Both the position numbers and the translations under genes were made by a program. Of a stretch of 29,793 bases of DNA, positions 1 through 10,402 are shown in pieces; position 1 is the stretch's first letter, and the number at the start of each line of letters is the position of its first letter. The notes under the pieces are model-generated. The model did no database searches. It was not told where the DNA came from and saw only the letters and a list, made by a program, of their open reading frames with translations. The stretch is from Chara braunii (lineage: Eukaryota > Streptophyta > Charophyceae > Charales > Characeae). The DNA lies in contig BFEA01000553.1 in assembly GCA_003427395.1 (NCBI GenBank), positions 755,453-785,245 of the forward strand. Reading direction: 5' to 3'.

Positions 1-70
<70 letters not shown>
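1..70. repeat. (AG)n microsatellite
   Basis: An uninterrupted AG dinucleotide run opens the window, so its true length on the left is unknown. Confidence 0.98.
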
Positions 71-74
<4 letters not shown>

Positions 75-220
75 ACAGTTGACTACTGAGTAGAAAAAGT
101 AGACGAAGGAATCCGTCATTCACACTATCGATGAGATGATGCCATGCAGCTCACCACATCATTGATGGTGTGGTGCCATGCAGCTGCTGTTTATTTATAG
201 GTAAATAAACAATTGACGTT

Positions 221-340
221 GACCTAGACTTGGGCCCGGGTCTGTTCCGACATTGACTGGGTCTGTGCCAACAGTTGACCGGTAGTTGAAGCGACATGGA
301 CCTAGGCCCGGGCTTGTGTCGATGTTGACTGGGGGTGTGC
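221..340. repeat. Degenerate direct repeat around GGGCCCGGG
   Basis: Two related units lie about 78 bases apart. 221-268 runs GACCTAG, GGGCCCGGG, then a TTGACTGGG core. 299-340 runs GACCTAGG, CCCGGGC, then GATGTTGACTGGG. They share order and most bases, so this is a diverged tandem or dispersed repeat. No reading frame is credible here. Confidence 0.55.
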
Positions 341-359
341 GTCATTGACCTGGACCTTG

Positions 360-570
360 GGAGGCAGGCAAACAGACAGACAAACGAGTAGGCAGACATG
401 CAGACAGGCAGACAGGCAGGCAGACATGGCAGGCAGGCAGGCAGACAGGCTGACAGTGAGACAGAGAGGTTGACGGACAGACGGACAAATGGAGAGTTGA
501 ACATACAGTTTGTTTGTTTGTTTGTTTGACTGTCTGTTTGATTGTCTGCCTGTATGCATGTCTTTGCCTA
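360..570. repeat. CAGACAGG-type degenerate tetranucleotide array and (GTTT)n
   Basis: 360-480 is an irregular mix of CAGG, CAGA and GACA tetramers. 508-528 is a short GTTT run. 529-562 carries the complementary TGTCTGCCTG type, so the two halves form a loose inverted repeat. The open frames here are low-complexity Cys/Leu/Ser translations of the repeat and are not genes. Confidence 0.8.
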
Positions 571-636
571 TTTGGCTGTGCCACGTTGACCTCGCACAGA
601 GTCCGGAAATGGAACCCCTCTGTCTGTGTGTGTGTT

Positions 637-1069
637 TGTGTGTGTGTTTTTTTTTTTTTTTAAAGCCCAAGGTGTTGTAGAGGCGAAGGACTAGACCCGC
701 AGTGATTACTAGTAGCGTCAACCAATGATTGTCTTGACAGGATAGGCCGCCTACGCTACCCAGCCCATCCCCACGTTAATACTCCCAGCGCATCCCTTGT
801 CCCTACTATTTTACCTCAGTGTGACCAGCACTAGACAACAGTGACAAGCACCAGGGTTGGCCAACCTCCCAGCCGTAATGGAAGTGGAAGCCCTGCATGC
901 GTAGCCCCTGTCATATACCTGATAGGACCCCCCAGCCCAGTATCGTAGTTGAGAGACATGCAGACAGGCAGAGAGAGACACGCACACACAGACAGAGAGA
1001 CACGCAGGCAAACATGGAGGCAGACAGGTTGATAGGCACACAGACAAGCCTGTCTGCCTCATAGACACA

Positions 1070-1153
<84 letters not shown>

Positions 1154-1542
1154 TGCACGCAGGCAGACAGCCACACAGGCACAGAGGCATGCAGACAGAC
1201 AGACAAGCAGGCAGAGACAGGGAGACAGACACACAGGTAGACACACAGGCATGCAGACTCTGACACTTTTTTTTTTTTTTTCAAAGCCCAGGTCCAAGCT
1301 CCAACCCATGTTCACTCCCACACGTTGACCTGGCCCGATGACCTGGCGCCCGCAACCTCGACGACCTGGCGGTGGTCCAAGCTCCAGCCCATGTCCACTC
1401 CCACACATAGGGAGACAAGCAGGCGGACAGATAGGCAAGCATACAAATAGGCACGTGGGTAGAGAGGCAGGCAGACAAGCAAACACACGTGTTTGTCTCC
1501 CTATCAGGTTGTCTGCCTCCGTATTTGCCTGCATGTCTGTGT

Positions 1543-1603
<61 letters not shown>

Positions 1604-1800
1604 TCTGTGAGACATGCAGGCAGACAGGCATACAAGCAGAGAGGCAGCCAAACAAACATACATGCATGCAGGCAGAGAGGCAGGCAGACAAGTAGATAGA
1701 CAAGCAGGCAGACATAGGCAGATTGACACGCAGGCAAACACACAGGCAGACACAGAGGCACACATGCACGCAGACTCTCACACTTTTTTTTTTTTTTTCC
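637..1800. repeat. Composite repeat block: poly-T, spacer, CAGACAGG array, CA/GT run
   Basis: Poly-T runs begin near 646, 1267 and 1784. The first two are followed by AAAGCCCA, and the last two are preceded by GCAGACTCT(G/C)ACAC. Between them lie a unique segment, a CAGACAGG-like array and a dinucleotide run: CA at about 1065-1151, GT at about 1536-1602. The same order at a spacing of roughly 0.5-0.6 kb suggests a higher-order duplication, or repeated insertion of retroposons whose A tails point leftward. All open frames here are microsatellite translations. Confidence 0.6.
1292..1406. repeat. 32-bp direct repeat pair
   Basis: 1292-1323 and 1375-1406 both read GTCCAAGCTCCA(A/G)CCCATG followed by T(T/C)CACTCCCACAC. 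They differ at two of 32 positions and start 83 bases apart. The intervening sequence is rich in GACCTGGC. Confidence 0.85.
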
Positions 1801-2067
1801 CTTTTAAAACAGAGGTCTAAACTCTATTTGTCAAGCCCAGATCAGGGAGACAGACTCGACATAGGTCCGGGACACAAGGTCTCCTTGGTCGCAGACCGAG
1901 GGGTTTTATCATGGGTCTGGATCTGGTGCAGGTCCACAGGCTGTTGGAAGGATGAGGGTACTCGATTGTGGAGTAAAAACAAGCGTCATGCTGAAAGGTG
2001 TGTAGTGATCATTTAGTCAGATAGGGATGTCATCTAATTTGCACTTGGCATATTCTTCATTTTTCAT

Positions 2068-2125
2068 GGTGGTCCGCGCAAATGGTTAAGTGTCCGCTCA
2101 ACATAACGTCGCGATCGAGACACAT
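2068..2125 (+). other. tRNA-like SINE head candidate
   Basis: GCGCAAATGGTTAAGTG (2077-2093) resembles a tRNA A box and D arm. About 30 bases downstream, GCGATCGAGAC resembles a B box with substitutions. No clover-leaf closes, so this is not a functional tRNA gene. A tRNA-derived SINE head is the more likely reading. The following open frame starts inside it, which argues against that frame's N-terminus being real protein. Confidence 0.35.
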
Positions 2126-2470
2126 GGTCGGGGAGGGGGTGCGGGATCATCACGCTCTGATGTGCCGATACATATCAATGAAGCAGATGATCTAGATGTT
2201 TCGTACGATCATTACCTCTATGATGATCGCATAATGCATGAGTACGTCGAAGATTGTGAACAGTATGAGTATACCATGCCGAGGGAGATGCATGATATGG
2301 AACAACGTCACCATCAATCGAATGTTGTGGTGCGGTATGGTGTGGTGGGTAAAGTTCCAAATGATCATGTGTTGAGGGAAGTATTTGGTAGGTTTGTTAC
2401 GGTGTCGGGCGGCCGAAGGTCAGTCGGCCACCCGAATTTTGATGGATTGGGCCTTGGATTAAGTGCCTAA
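2090..2470 (+). CDS. Hypothetical 126-residue frame, doubtful
   Basis: The frame opens at a GTG inside the tRNA-like segment, directly after a TAA. About residues 25-105 are acidic and rich in Asp, Glu, His and Tyr, with even codon use that resembles protein. The last 20 residues read through GGCCGAAGGTCAGTCGGCC, a small hairpin, and look non-coding. I recognise no family. It could be an exon or a relic of a transposon gene similar in style to the acidic frame at 15851-17518. No intron signals were established. It may be a chance frame. Confidence 0.25.
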   Translation: MSAQHNVAIETHGRGGGAGSSRSDVPIHINEADDLDVSYDHYLYDDRIMHEYVEDCEQYEYTMPREMHDMEQRHHQSNVVVRYGVVGKVPNDHVLREVFGRFVTVSGGRRSVGHPNFDGLGLGLSA

Positions 2471-3100
2471 AGAGGGATTGATCGGGACTTTTATCGGAGC
2501 CATCGTAAAAAATTAGGGGTCGGAAAGAGACCCTTAAAATTTTCCGCATCGACTGTTGAAACTGACCCTTGAGATTAACAAGAGTAACGGTCGTACCTGC
2601 CGCACCTAACACCTATCATTTTCGTCTGTTCCAAGGTTGTTCCCGAGGCGGTCGGTCGCGGTACGGAGGCACGGTAGCAGGCGTCAGCGCGTCGCTTTCA
2701 CACTGAGCGATTGACGAAGGGATGACCCATCAAATTTTATCAATACTTACGACGAAATTAAAACCGAGAAAAATAATTAAAAATAAAAAGAGAGAAGAAA
2801 AAAAAAATGTTAATTAATTGGTTTTCTTTAGAATTCATTTTGACAGAATTATCCCCATTTTTCATCGATTTTAATGTCAGCATTAAAAATGGGAAAGGGA
2901 AATTAAATAATAAAGTAGAACAAAAACGAATAATTATTGATCACTTGATTAAAATTTTGATAGGATTTATTTTTGATGGATTTTGCTGAAGATTATCAAA
3001 TCACCTTTGGTTCATCGATCCGTATGGATTCCTGATGATTATGGATCGCCGTCTGGTTTTACTCGATTTGCCTAATTACTGGCCTCGGTTTGACCCCGAT
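2471..3100. other. AT-rich non-coding stretch
   Basis: I see no gene. The stretch includes an A-rich segment at 2755-2810 and a small perfect hairpin at 2869-2888 (TTTTAATG, 4-base loop, CATTAAAA). The 60-codon frame at 2807-2989 is AT-biased and has no protein-like character. Confidence 0.5.
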
Positions 3101-3149
3101 GTTGTTGAGTGAATGAGACCAGTTTTGGGGGTTGCGGCTACTTGGTGGA

Positions 3150-3650
3150 TGTGGGGCGGTCACCGACACAACGCTGTTACGCTGGAACGGTTATTGGTTC
3201 GGACCTGGTATGATACTATCATTGGGGCAACGTCGGTACTGGCTACTTCGGTTCACTGTTGAGACGACCGGGATGGTCGCTAGTTCGGAGCAGCACACTC
3301 ATTGGTTCGGCGTCGACGCGGTACTGCAGGTTGGTACTTATTTTCAGGTTTGGAACCGGTATGGTCACTGGTTTGGCACAGGTATGGTTCACTAATGTGG
3401 CTCGATTGCTGTCGGTATGGCAACTGTACCATGCCTGGATCTGCGCCACAAGGGCCGTTGTTGGGCCTGTTGTTGGTCCCATTGGTATCGGACCTGTCCA
3501 CTGGGCCTGGATCTATAGTCCATGCCAACAAGTGGTACCAGGGCAGTTGCTGGTACCGGGCCAGCAACTTTACCCGTTTCTTTTCGGGCATGGGCCTGCC
3601 CACCTGGGTACCAGTCCAGCTGGTGGCTCAAGGGAGCAGCCTGCTGGCGG
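3150..3650. repeat. Degenerate GGTACTGG / TGGTTCGG-rich stretch
   Basis: Words such as GGTACTGG, TGGTTCGG, GGTATGGTC and GGTACCAGG recur irregularly on both strands. 3530-3625 carries inverted copies of GGTACC next to CAGCAAC/GTTGCTG. The long overlapping open frames on both strands are explained by this biased composition. No conserved domain is visible in any of them. Confidence 0.4.
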
Positions 3651-4390
3651 CTATACAAGGAACGACCTTCAATTTGTGGGGGGGTTCGCCTTGGGCGAAG
3701 AGCAGCGAACACGATGTACACAGCAGGGGATTCAGCGTACCAGGTGTACGTAGCCCACAGGGAAGCGGACCAGGAGTCTGCACCGCGTGCTCCCGCCGTG
3801 CCCGTTCCTGTAACCAAGCATGCTGCAACCATGAACGCACAGGGAAGGGAAGAGAAACGTGCATGGAGGAGATGAAAGCTAGCAAGGGCAATCTTCGGGT
3901 TCGTGAACCGGAGGTATGCAACTCAAATATCGACGCGGCTGCCCTTTCGCGTGAACAAGAGAGCTACAACCGTGGTGGACGTGCTGCAGCTGAGACTTAA
4001 GCAGACCAGCTTTGTACCTGTTGGTGTAGGTGCGCCGGGAGCAGCCAGCGTAGCTCTCAGGGGTAGTAATCAGTGGGCAAAGGGGAGTAACGAGGGATAT
4101 AATATAAGAGATCACAAGAGAGTGTGATGTCGCCAGCAAGGGAGTGTGCGCGCTTAAGGAAGAAAGGCAGCGAACCAGCGGGCGAACTGCTGTACGTTTG
4201 TTCCTCCGTCCAGGCCTGTTGGGTGAAGCGTGCCTTTCTGATTATCAGAGTAGTGAGTGGACTTAACGGAAACAGCTTGGGAAACACGCCCGAGAACCCA
4301 CGTCCCTGACTCTGATAACGGCATGGTACAACCAAATTCGAACGCATGGCGCAGAGGAAAGAGCACTAGGGAATGTGATTGATTGATCAA
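3651..4390. other. No gene recognised
   Basis: GC-moderate sequence with several overlapping short frames in different phases and no domain. A transposon long terminal repeat was considered. No paired terminal repeat, primer-binding site or polypurine tract could be shown. Confidence 0.4.
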
Positions 4391-4391
4391 A

Positions 4392-4608
4392 TGTGTGTGT
4401 GTGTGTGTGTGAGTAAGTGTATGAGTTAGTGTTGCTGTTAGTGAGAGGGAGAGCGCTGTTGTCAGAGAGAGAGAGAGAGAGAGAGGACTGACAGAGCAGC
4501 AGAGAGAGAGAGGGGGAGTGCGCAGTGAGAGAGAGGGACTGCACAGTGAGAGAGAGAAACAGAAAGAGAGAGAGTGAGAGAGAGGGAGCGAGCGAGAGAG
4601 AGAGAGAT
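4392..4608. repeat. GT and AG microsatellite cluster
   Basis: A GT run (about 4392-4411) is followed by several AG runs broken by short GC-containing spacers (GGACTGACAGAGCAGC, GGGGGAGTGCGCAGTG). GAGAGGGACTGCACAGTGAGAG is close to a second copy of the spacer, so the spacers themselves may be repeated. Confidence 0.9.
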
Positions 4609-5416
4609 CATGAAGATATTTTTAATTAATTGACGAATTATTTATTTATTGAATATAACCTTCAGCCTGGACAGATATACTCAAGACGGACTGACACATT
4701 GAACACACAAACTGTGCGGATCAGAGATCGAGTGAGAAAGCGGGAACGGGCGTGCCGTGTGTGAGTGAGAGAAGGAAGGCAAACTGCTATCTTATTCTCT
4801 CAATTTTTGATGTATCATCACATGCTTCTGTGGCAGATACGTACCTCTTCCATCACTGGTGAGCCACATTGCAGGCAAGGTAAAACATATGGCGAAGTAT
4901 TTTTCCATGGTCTGAACGTAGATGTATTATTTTTTTCTCGATCGGTGAGTAATCAGGCTGGGCTGCGAGCGCACTGAGGACTTGAATTTACAGATGAACC
5001 TGCCCATCTTCTTATTGGAGATTCCTTCCCCGCTGCTGTTTGGGATACTGTAGTTCCCTGCAAAGAAGAAAAGTGGCGATGTATCTACTCATGTTCTAGC
5101 TGAAGATTCATCCTCTCTCCCTTGTCTGGTGAGACACGACGGTGTTGAAGTGCACTAAACATAAAGAAAATATGATTGTGTATCACTCTGTGCCTTAGCA
5201 GAAGATTCATCTCGTCATACTCATTTGCTGAGCACTTATGAAGGTCGTGGTAAACTGAAAACTGAAAATATGGCATTATGTCTTCCCAAATTTGTACTAA
5301 ACGTTCATTCCCCTTACCTCTCGAATGATAATGTGGTTGGGGAGCAAGCTCAGAATTAGTAGTATGAAATACTCGAACCAGGACTCTCCTCTGATCTAGA
5401 TTCATGTGAGGAGAAC
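4609..5416. other. No gene recognised
   Basis: Mixed-composition sequence with short open frames only. Two related segments, near 5090-5140 and 5175-5225, share GAAGATTCATC followed by C/T-rich text, a weak sign of an old local duplication. Confidence 0.4.
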
Positions 5417-5424
5417 CACACACA

Positions 5425-5486
<62 letters not shown>
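5417..5486. repeat. (CA)n microsatellite
   Basis: A nearly pure CA run of about 70 bases with one AAACA interruption near its start. The minus-strand frame across it is a poly Cys-Val translation, not a gene. Confidence 0.97.
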
Positions 5487-5489
<3 letters not shown>

Positions 5490-6546
5490 TGAGTGAGTTA
5501 GGGGATGAGAAAGGGAGAGAGAACGAAAGAGTGGACCAAAAAGATTGCAGACATGGGAATGCTTGGAGGAGAGTAATATCAACCTCTGTTTTCCTCTGAG
5601 GGATATGTATCTGCAGAATTCAAGATAAAACGAGGGAAAGCCTTCGTGCTACTTTTCAACATAAGCGGGTTCAAATGACTATAAGTTTTCACACAGAGCA
5701 TCAATTCAAGATCCGTTTTCGCGCGCCTCAAGGGGACTTGAAAATTTACGATTTGACCGTTGGGATCTCATTTTGATCAATGTTCAGATATCTTTCATGC
5801 TCGTGGCGCGGCTGTTAGCTTTGTGCGCTGACGACTCTTGCATCGCGGTTCAAGCTTGGCACAGAGTCAAACAAGGGAAAAGTTTCACCGTGATCAGTCT
5901 TTGGACTTAATACCACTACTTCTGCATAGCAAAATTTAAAGAACCCGGAGCTTGCTACCCAATCAACGTGTGTATTCTCTTACTTGATAAATAAATATAT
6001 AAATAAGTAAATAGATAAATTTGATCTGTCTTGCTAACTGTGCAACCTTCAGATCAAGGTCAGCCCCAATAGCGAAAGAACCCCCAGGGTTTTGGACTGA
6101 GTTTTACTCTTGCCTTGATCTGGGTCCTTCTTGCTAAGTGCATTTACCGTCGTCTCGCCGACGGCGGTCATTTGCTGAAATCCCCCATCGGTTTCAATCA
6201 ATAATTTTTGTGAAGGACAAATTTCAAATATTCCCTGCAAATCAGAAAACCGTGGGGTGAACCCAAAAGAGGTTTTAGCCCAAGTCACAGATCTGTGGGT
6301 TGGAGATAATCAATATATTTATGATCAAAACTTGTTTTTTTTTTTCCTATTCCAATCGCTGAAGATGACATCTGCCACAACTAATTAGTGAGGGCTTGAC
6401 AGGCGAATCAAACCCCACTCTCTGCCACGCCGCTGAGGACCTCTGAAGCGGGCACGGCGGGTGACAGACGTCGCTGTCCCTGGCTTCAGCGACGGACAGG
6501 GCTCCCCTTGCCGGGTTTTCTCACAACGGACAACTAAGGACTTCAT
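5487..6546. other. No gene recognised
   Basis: Non-coding as far as can be seen. It contains a T-run near 6337-6346, a TAAATAAATA-rich patch at 5988-6020, and a GC-rich stretch at 6420-6520 with a perfect 7-bp stem (GTCGCTG at 6470-6476, CAGCGAC at 6487-6493). A gene start for the frame that follows is not evident. Confidence 0.4.
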
Positions 6547-7627
6547 TGAACTCAAGATGAGTTGTTGGATATGTTGAAGAAGAAAGAGGTGAAACTTGAT
6601 GCAGTTAAGAGTGCGTTAGCCAACATTGAGCTTATCGCAAAGTCAGTCATCGAAAAATTCTTTCAAGAGAAACGAAACGATGAGGTGAGAGATTCCTTTG
6701 TGCCCGATACTGTGCATGTCAAAGAGGAGTTAAAACTTGACATGAACTTGGAGATGCGGATTCGTTATCGGATGAGGTCGACAATTCAAGATGATTTGAT
6801 TGATGAGATTGTTTAAGTGTAGCACCCAAGTTCATCCCCACCAGCTGGAAGAGTGTGATGGTTTGCGTCGGCGACTAGAAAAGGTTGAATGTGTAGTGAG
6901 GAGATTGTTGTCCTGTCATGGCCTGGTGTGGGAAGATCCATTTTCTCGAAATGCAGCCTTCGAATTTCCATCGACTGAAAGTTTGGAGGCTCTTCCGAAA
7001 AACGATCCAATTGCGACGTTACATTCACTTCGAACTGTTGGTTCTGAGTTAACTCATAGAAATGCAATGTTGGATGTGCAAAATGCCATGCAGTTTCCTG
7101 TGAGCGACAACCAGATGAGGACAACGGTGGTCAATTTGGGCGAATAGTATAAGAAGGCACACGAAAAGTTGATGAATGTCGTGTTTGTGGAGAAATTCGA
7201 TGACCGGTTGGGATACGAATCCAGGTTTTATTGGGCTCAACGTCACAAAAAGCAGGTGTACCACCTCAGGAAATTGCTTGACGACATCATGCTAGCTCAT
7301 TCACCAAAACGATTTATGGAGGAGTTAAGCAATGTGAAGAAGGAGTTGAATATTATTGCGAGCATGAATAAAGAACATGAAAAAAAACTCAATGAGACTT
7401 TGATTGCATTGGTGGAATCTTTGAATCGTCATTGTCCTAGATGTCGTCGTACATATTGGGCACGATTTGACTGTACGAGGATAAATGAACTCTTAGTTGT
7501 TAAACTGAAATGTAATGGGTACACACACATTTATCTGGATGAAGATAGTCAGGTCAATAAGAACGATGAATTTGTGATGGAAGAAAGGAGGATGCAACTT
7601 CGCGAATTGGCAGAGGGAGATGAATAG
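6547..7627 (+). pseudogene. Unrecognised helical protein with C-terminal Cys cluster, broken frame
   Basis: Three consecutive open segments form one protein-like product. 6547-6813 reads in one frame and ends DDLIDEIV. The frame then shifts by one base near 6800-6815. The new frame runs to 7627, interrupted only by TAG at 7145-7147 (NLGE-stop-YKKAHEKL), where CAG (Gln) is one mutation away. The product would be about 355 residues, mostly charged and helical, with coiled-coil-like stretches (KKKEVKLDAVKSALANIELI; MNKEHEKKLNETLIALVESL). Near the C-terminus, HCPRCRRTYWARFDC and then LKCNGYTH give a Cys pattern that could bind zinc. I recognise no family. A relic gene of a transposon or a decayed host gene are both possible. 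Its wear (one TAG, one frameshift) is milder than that of the Helitron downstream. Confidence 0.55.
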
Positions 7628-8027
7628 GGTGGTATTTCATGATTGATGAATTCACCAATCAGACAAATAAAAGTAACGAGTGAAAGAGGAGGGAGGAGAG
7701 GAAGAAGGTGGAGGATGTAGGGTGCAGGGATGACAATTGCAAAGGGAGAAGGAAGCTATATTTATAGAAGGAAAAAAATTATTGTTTGTTGTTCTGACTA
7801 TAAGCGCATAGTCTGATGTATTGTTAGATAGGCCGATGAATGCATCTTCGTGGACATGATGATGCAATAGTGGAAATGAGTATAGTGAGAGAAATAACGA
7901 GGAGGTGAAGTGGAATGAGGGAAAAAACGCGTGATTTCATATTGTTTTCATTTCATTAATGATGATGACACTTGAAAGTGTTTTATGATAAGACTCTTGA
8001 ATTCTGTATTTTCTCTCCCTTATTTAA

Positions 8028-8031
<4 letters not shown>
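7628..8031. other. No gene recognised
   Basis: A purine-rich, A-rich stretch (GGAGGGAGGAGAGGAAGAAGG near 7690) directly follows the pseudogene. It may be the 3' flank of that gene. No RNA gene or repeat could be assigned. Confidence 0.35.

Positions 8032-8094
<63 letters not shown>
8032..8094. repeat. (CT)n microsatellite
   Basis: A pure CT run of about 62 bases. The 108-codon frame across it is a Ser-Leu repeat plus hydrophobic chance sequence. Confidence 0.97.
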
Positions 8095-8098
<4 letters not shown>

Positions 8099-8320
8099 TT
8101 ATATTTTTGATAACTATTATTGGAATTGGAAGAAAATATTATTGTTATATACGAATGAAGGTTGCCTTAGTTGTTTGTTGGTATGTGTTGATGGTTACAG
8201 AGATGATATTAATTGAGTTGCTAACATTTGTAAAATTTTGTTTTTCAATATTGTATGGTTTTCTGTGTTCATTCTTATATTGTTCTGCTTATTCTTGAAA
8301 AACAACCAGGTGAGTATCCC

Positions 8321-8726
8321 TTAGACCACTAGTCCCCCCGCCCCCGAAAACCCCTAGGCCCTGTGAGTTAGGGCTGAGTTGTACGGAGGGGCGCCGACCT
8401 TTCGTCACGAGCGGGTCCAATCCCGCCATTTTGAAACGACAAATTTGCCGATTTTTTGTGCTAAAACGAAGTCATCAAAATGTCTGAAAATTTGAGGGTT
8501 CGTAGATTAGGTCGTCATCTTTCAAGGAAAAATATCAGAAAAAATAAAATAAAATCATCTTGACCGTGAAATATTCGTCGCGTCGATTCGATGCATTTTT
8601 TATTTTTGCCGCAAATTTCATTTTTAAGGCCCGCTCGATTTTTCACGCTGTACTACCGGGACCCGTCATGAAACGGCACCACCGGCCCCCCCGAGGTTTC
8701 TAACGTCAGGGAGACTGGTGGTTTAA
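8321..8726. mobile_element. 406-bp inverted-repeat element with TTAAACCACCAGT-type ends
   Basis: The left end at 8321-8334 reads TTAGACCACTAGTC. The right end at 8713-8726 reads GACTGGTGGTTTAA, whose complement is TTAAACCACCAGTC, so 12 of 14 positions match. Inside the ends are C-rich (left) and G/C-rich (right) segments. It has no coding capacity. The same ends occur on three elements near 21.4-22.0 kb, which makes a non-autonomous DNA transposon family likely. The superfamily is undetermined. Conserved TTAA at the ends is compatible with TTAA-targeting (piggyBac-like) elements, but that is only a suggestion. Confidence 0.6.
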
Positions 8727-9025
8727 AATATAGACATAAGAAAATATTAGAAAGTGGTTAAGATGACTAAAAAGTTTGATAAAAAAAATGAAGGCATTAA
8801 TGTTGTGTGATGTCGTAATGAAAATTTTATGAATAATTAGAAAGGAAGAGTCTCAATAGTAAATAAAAAGATAACAATAAATTTAGGTTGTATCCTAGTA
8901 GACGGTATCGAAGAAAACCAAAAAATGCTCGAGAATAAACAAGGTACGTATGACTGTTTAACATGGAGCGCTAAAAATACTGAGGCACTTATTGAAGCAA
9001 ATTAAGACTATTAAGCATTAGGGGT
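8727..9025. other. No gene recognised
   Basis: An AT-rich, A-rich spacer between two inverted-repeat elements. No open frame, RNA gene or repeat is assignable. Confidence 0.4.
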
Positions 9026-9198
9026 AACTTCGACGCAGTCACGAAAACAGTTTGTAATCGCACTTCAGGCAATCCCGCGAATACAACACCCCCCACGCGA
9101 CCCCACCGGACCCGAAACGTAGGTCACATACATTCAGCATTACCGACCCTTTTGCCTCAAGTGCAATTACAAACTCAATCCCTAACTGCGCCGTAGTT
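9026..9198. mobile_element. 173-bp MITE-like element with 47-bp inverted arms
   Basis: The left arm 9026-9072 begins AACTTCGACGCAGT and ends GTGATCG-like text closing in CACTTCAGGCAA. The right arm 9152-9198 begins TTGCCTCAAGTGCAATTAC and ends ACTGCGCCGTAGTT. The inner 23 bases match with two mismatches and the outer 14 with two, with a more diverged section between. About 79 bases separate the arms, so the whole could fold into a long hairpin. There is no coding capacity. No clear target-site duplication was found. Confidence 0.65.
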
Positions 9199-10041
9199 TT
9201 CTCTAAGTATTATCTATCCTCTTTGCTCTTATATCCTCAAAGTCGCCCAAAAAGAGGAGAATAAGGTGAGGCCATCAACGATTTGTTCGACCTCCATCGC
9301 TAGGAATGATTCTTTTTGGAACCACGCCCTTCGAGGATGGTTGGGGAGTCGTGCGATATGCCGCATAGAGTCATTTATGAGGGTGGTGCAATGTTGTTGT
9401 GGAGGAGCCAACGCCTACTTCTGAGATCCGGGCCTCGAGCTCGGGCGAGGAGAATGAGTACTACGGACTACTTCTTAGCGATCGAGGCTCGGAAAGGTCG
9501 ACGAAGATATTTTACCTTCTTCAATTTTTTTGTGGACGGATGACTGAGTTAGGATACCTAAGGCTGACCGCAAGTAGGAGCCGCCTAGATTAAGGTGGAT
9601 TGGAGATAAAAAAAATTCTAATCCTAATGACAAATTTATCCGAACAGGAAAGTGAGCCCTTTCAGAGAATGACAAAGGGCAAACGTCGACAAACGAGGTA
9701 CGTATGACTTTATCGCATGAGGTCCTGAAAAGGCTAAGGGGTGTATAGGATCACAAATCGAATGTAAGAACGGTATGAGGCATTGGAGCAAAGTGAGAGG
9801 CGACTTAATTAACTTCAATAGGAGTCCAAAGAAGTTCCGGTCTCAATTAAACGTTTGCACAAACATGAAAATGGACTGGTACGTTTATATTTAAACGAAC
9901 ATGGAAATTATGATCTCAATTAACGTTGATTAAACTCGATAGACGCACTAAAAAAAAAAATAAAAAAAAAATGAACCGACTCTTTATTTTATTTGATTTT
10001 TGTGTTTCACATTGCAACTGTGTTCTGCCTGTTACACTACG

Positions 10042-10043
<2 letters not shown>
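9199..10043. other. No gene recognised
   Basis: Several 60-75 codon frames on both strands overlap one another and show no domain. An A-rich patch lies at 9950-9971. Part of this could be the 5' region of the Helitron, but its left terminus could not be located. Confidence 0.4.

Positions 10044-10093
<50 letters not shown>
10044..10093. repeat. Poly(T) tract, 50 bases
   Basis: An uninterrupted T run, unusually long. It may be a leftward-pointing retroposon A tail or an expanded homopolymer. Sequence length here is likely to be unreliable. Confidence 0.95.
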
Positions 10094-10096
<3 letters not shown>

Positions 10097-10231
10097 CTTC
10101 TTCATATAATTACATATATATGTTAATGTTTTTTTGTGTATTCGTTTCGTTCTAGTTTTCTATATGCATTTTATTTATCCTATCCACTGTGATGTGCTCA
10201 TGTGCAAATACGTACGTACGTGCCCATTAAT

Positions 10232-10402
10232 ATGGCAGAGGATCAAGGTCCATGTGATTGTTCAACCAACAGCAATCCATCCACCGTTCTAACCTTCTCT
10301 TCATTTGTGGATAGGTCGTTGGATGTTTCGTCGAAGCGTCGTAAACGCCATCGAACTTTTGAAAGGGTTGTTAATGATCCTTGGTGTCTTCGGCGATAGT
10401 GT
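10232..10402 (+). pseudogene. Short protein-like frame upstream of the Helitron frames
   Basis: The ATG at 10232 opens a 56-residue frame ending at TAG after DPWCLRR. It is Ser/Thr/Asn-rich, then basic (SSKRRKRHRTFERV), resembling a nuclear-localisation patch. The sequence to 10671 keeps protein-like pieces in shifting frames, including a Cys-rich GRCCKANCLQKG at about 10622-10657. It is therefore probably the decayed 5' end of the reading frame at 10672. No family is recognised. Confidence 0.35.

Noticed and set aside
151-1820. Many open frames of 60-284 codons on both strands rich in Cys, Val, Leu, His/Thr
   Set aside because: They are translations of CAGACAGG, CA/GT and poly-T repeats. 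Several overlap in all frames and none has a non-repetitive core.
3243-4000. Long overlapping frames on both strands, up to 232 codons
   Set aside because: GC-rich biased composition with repeated GGTACTGG words keeps several frames open at once. No domain and no consistent codon use.
3650-4350. Possible solo LTR with a primer-binding site near 4322 (TGGTACAACC)
   Set aside because: No second LTR, no TG...CA boundaries with a target duplication, no polypurine tract, and the site does not match a known tRNA end.
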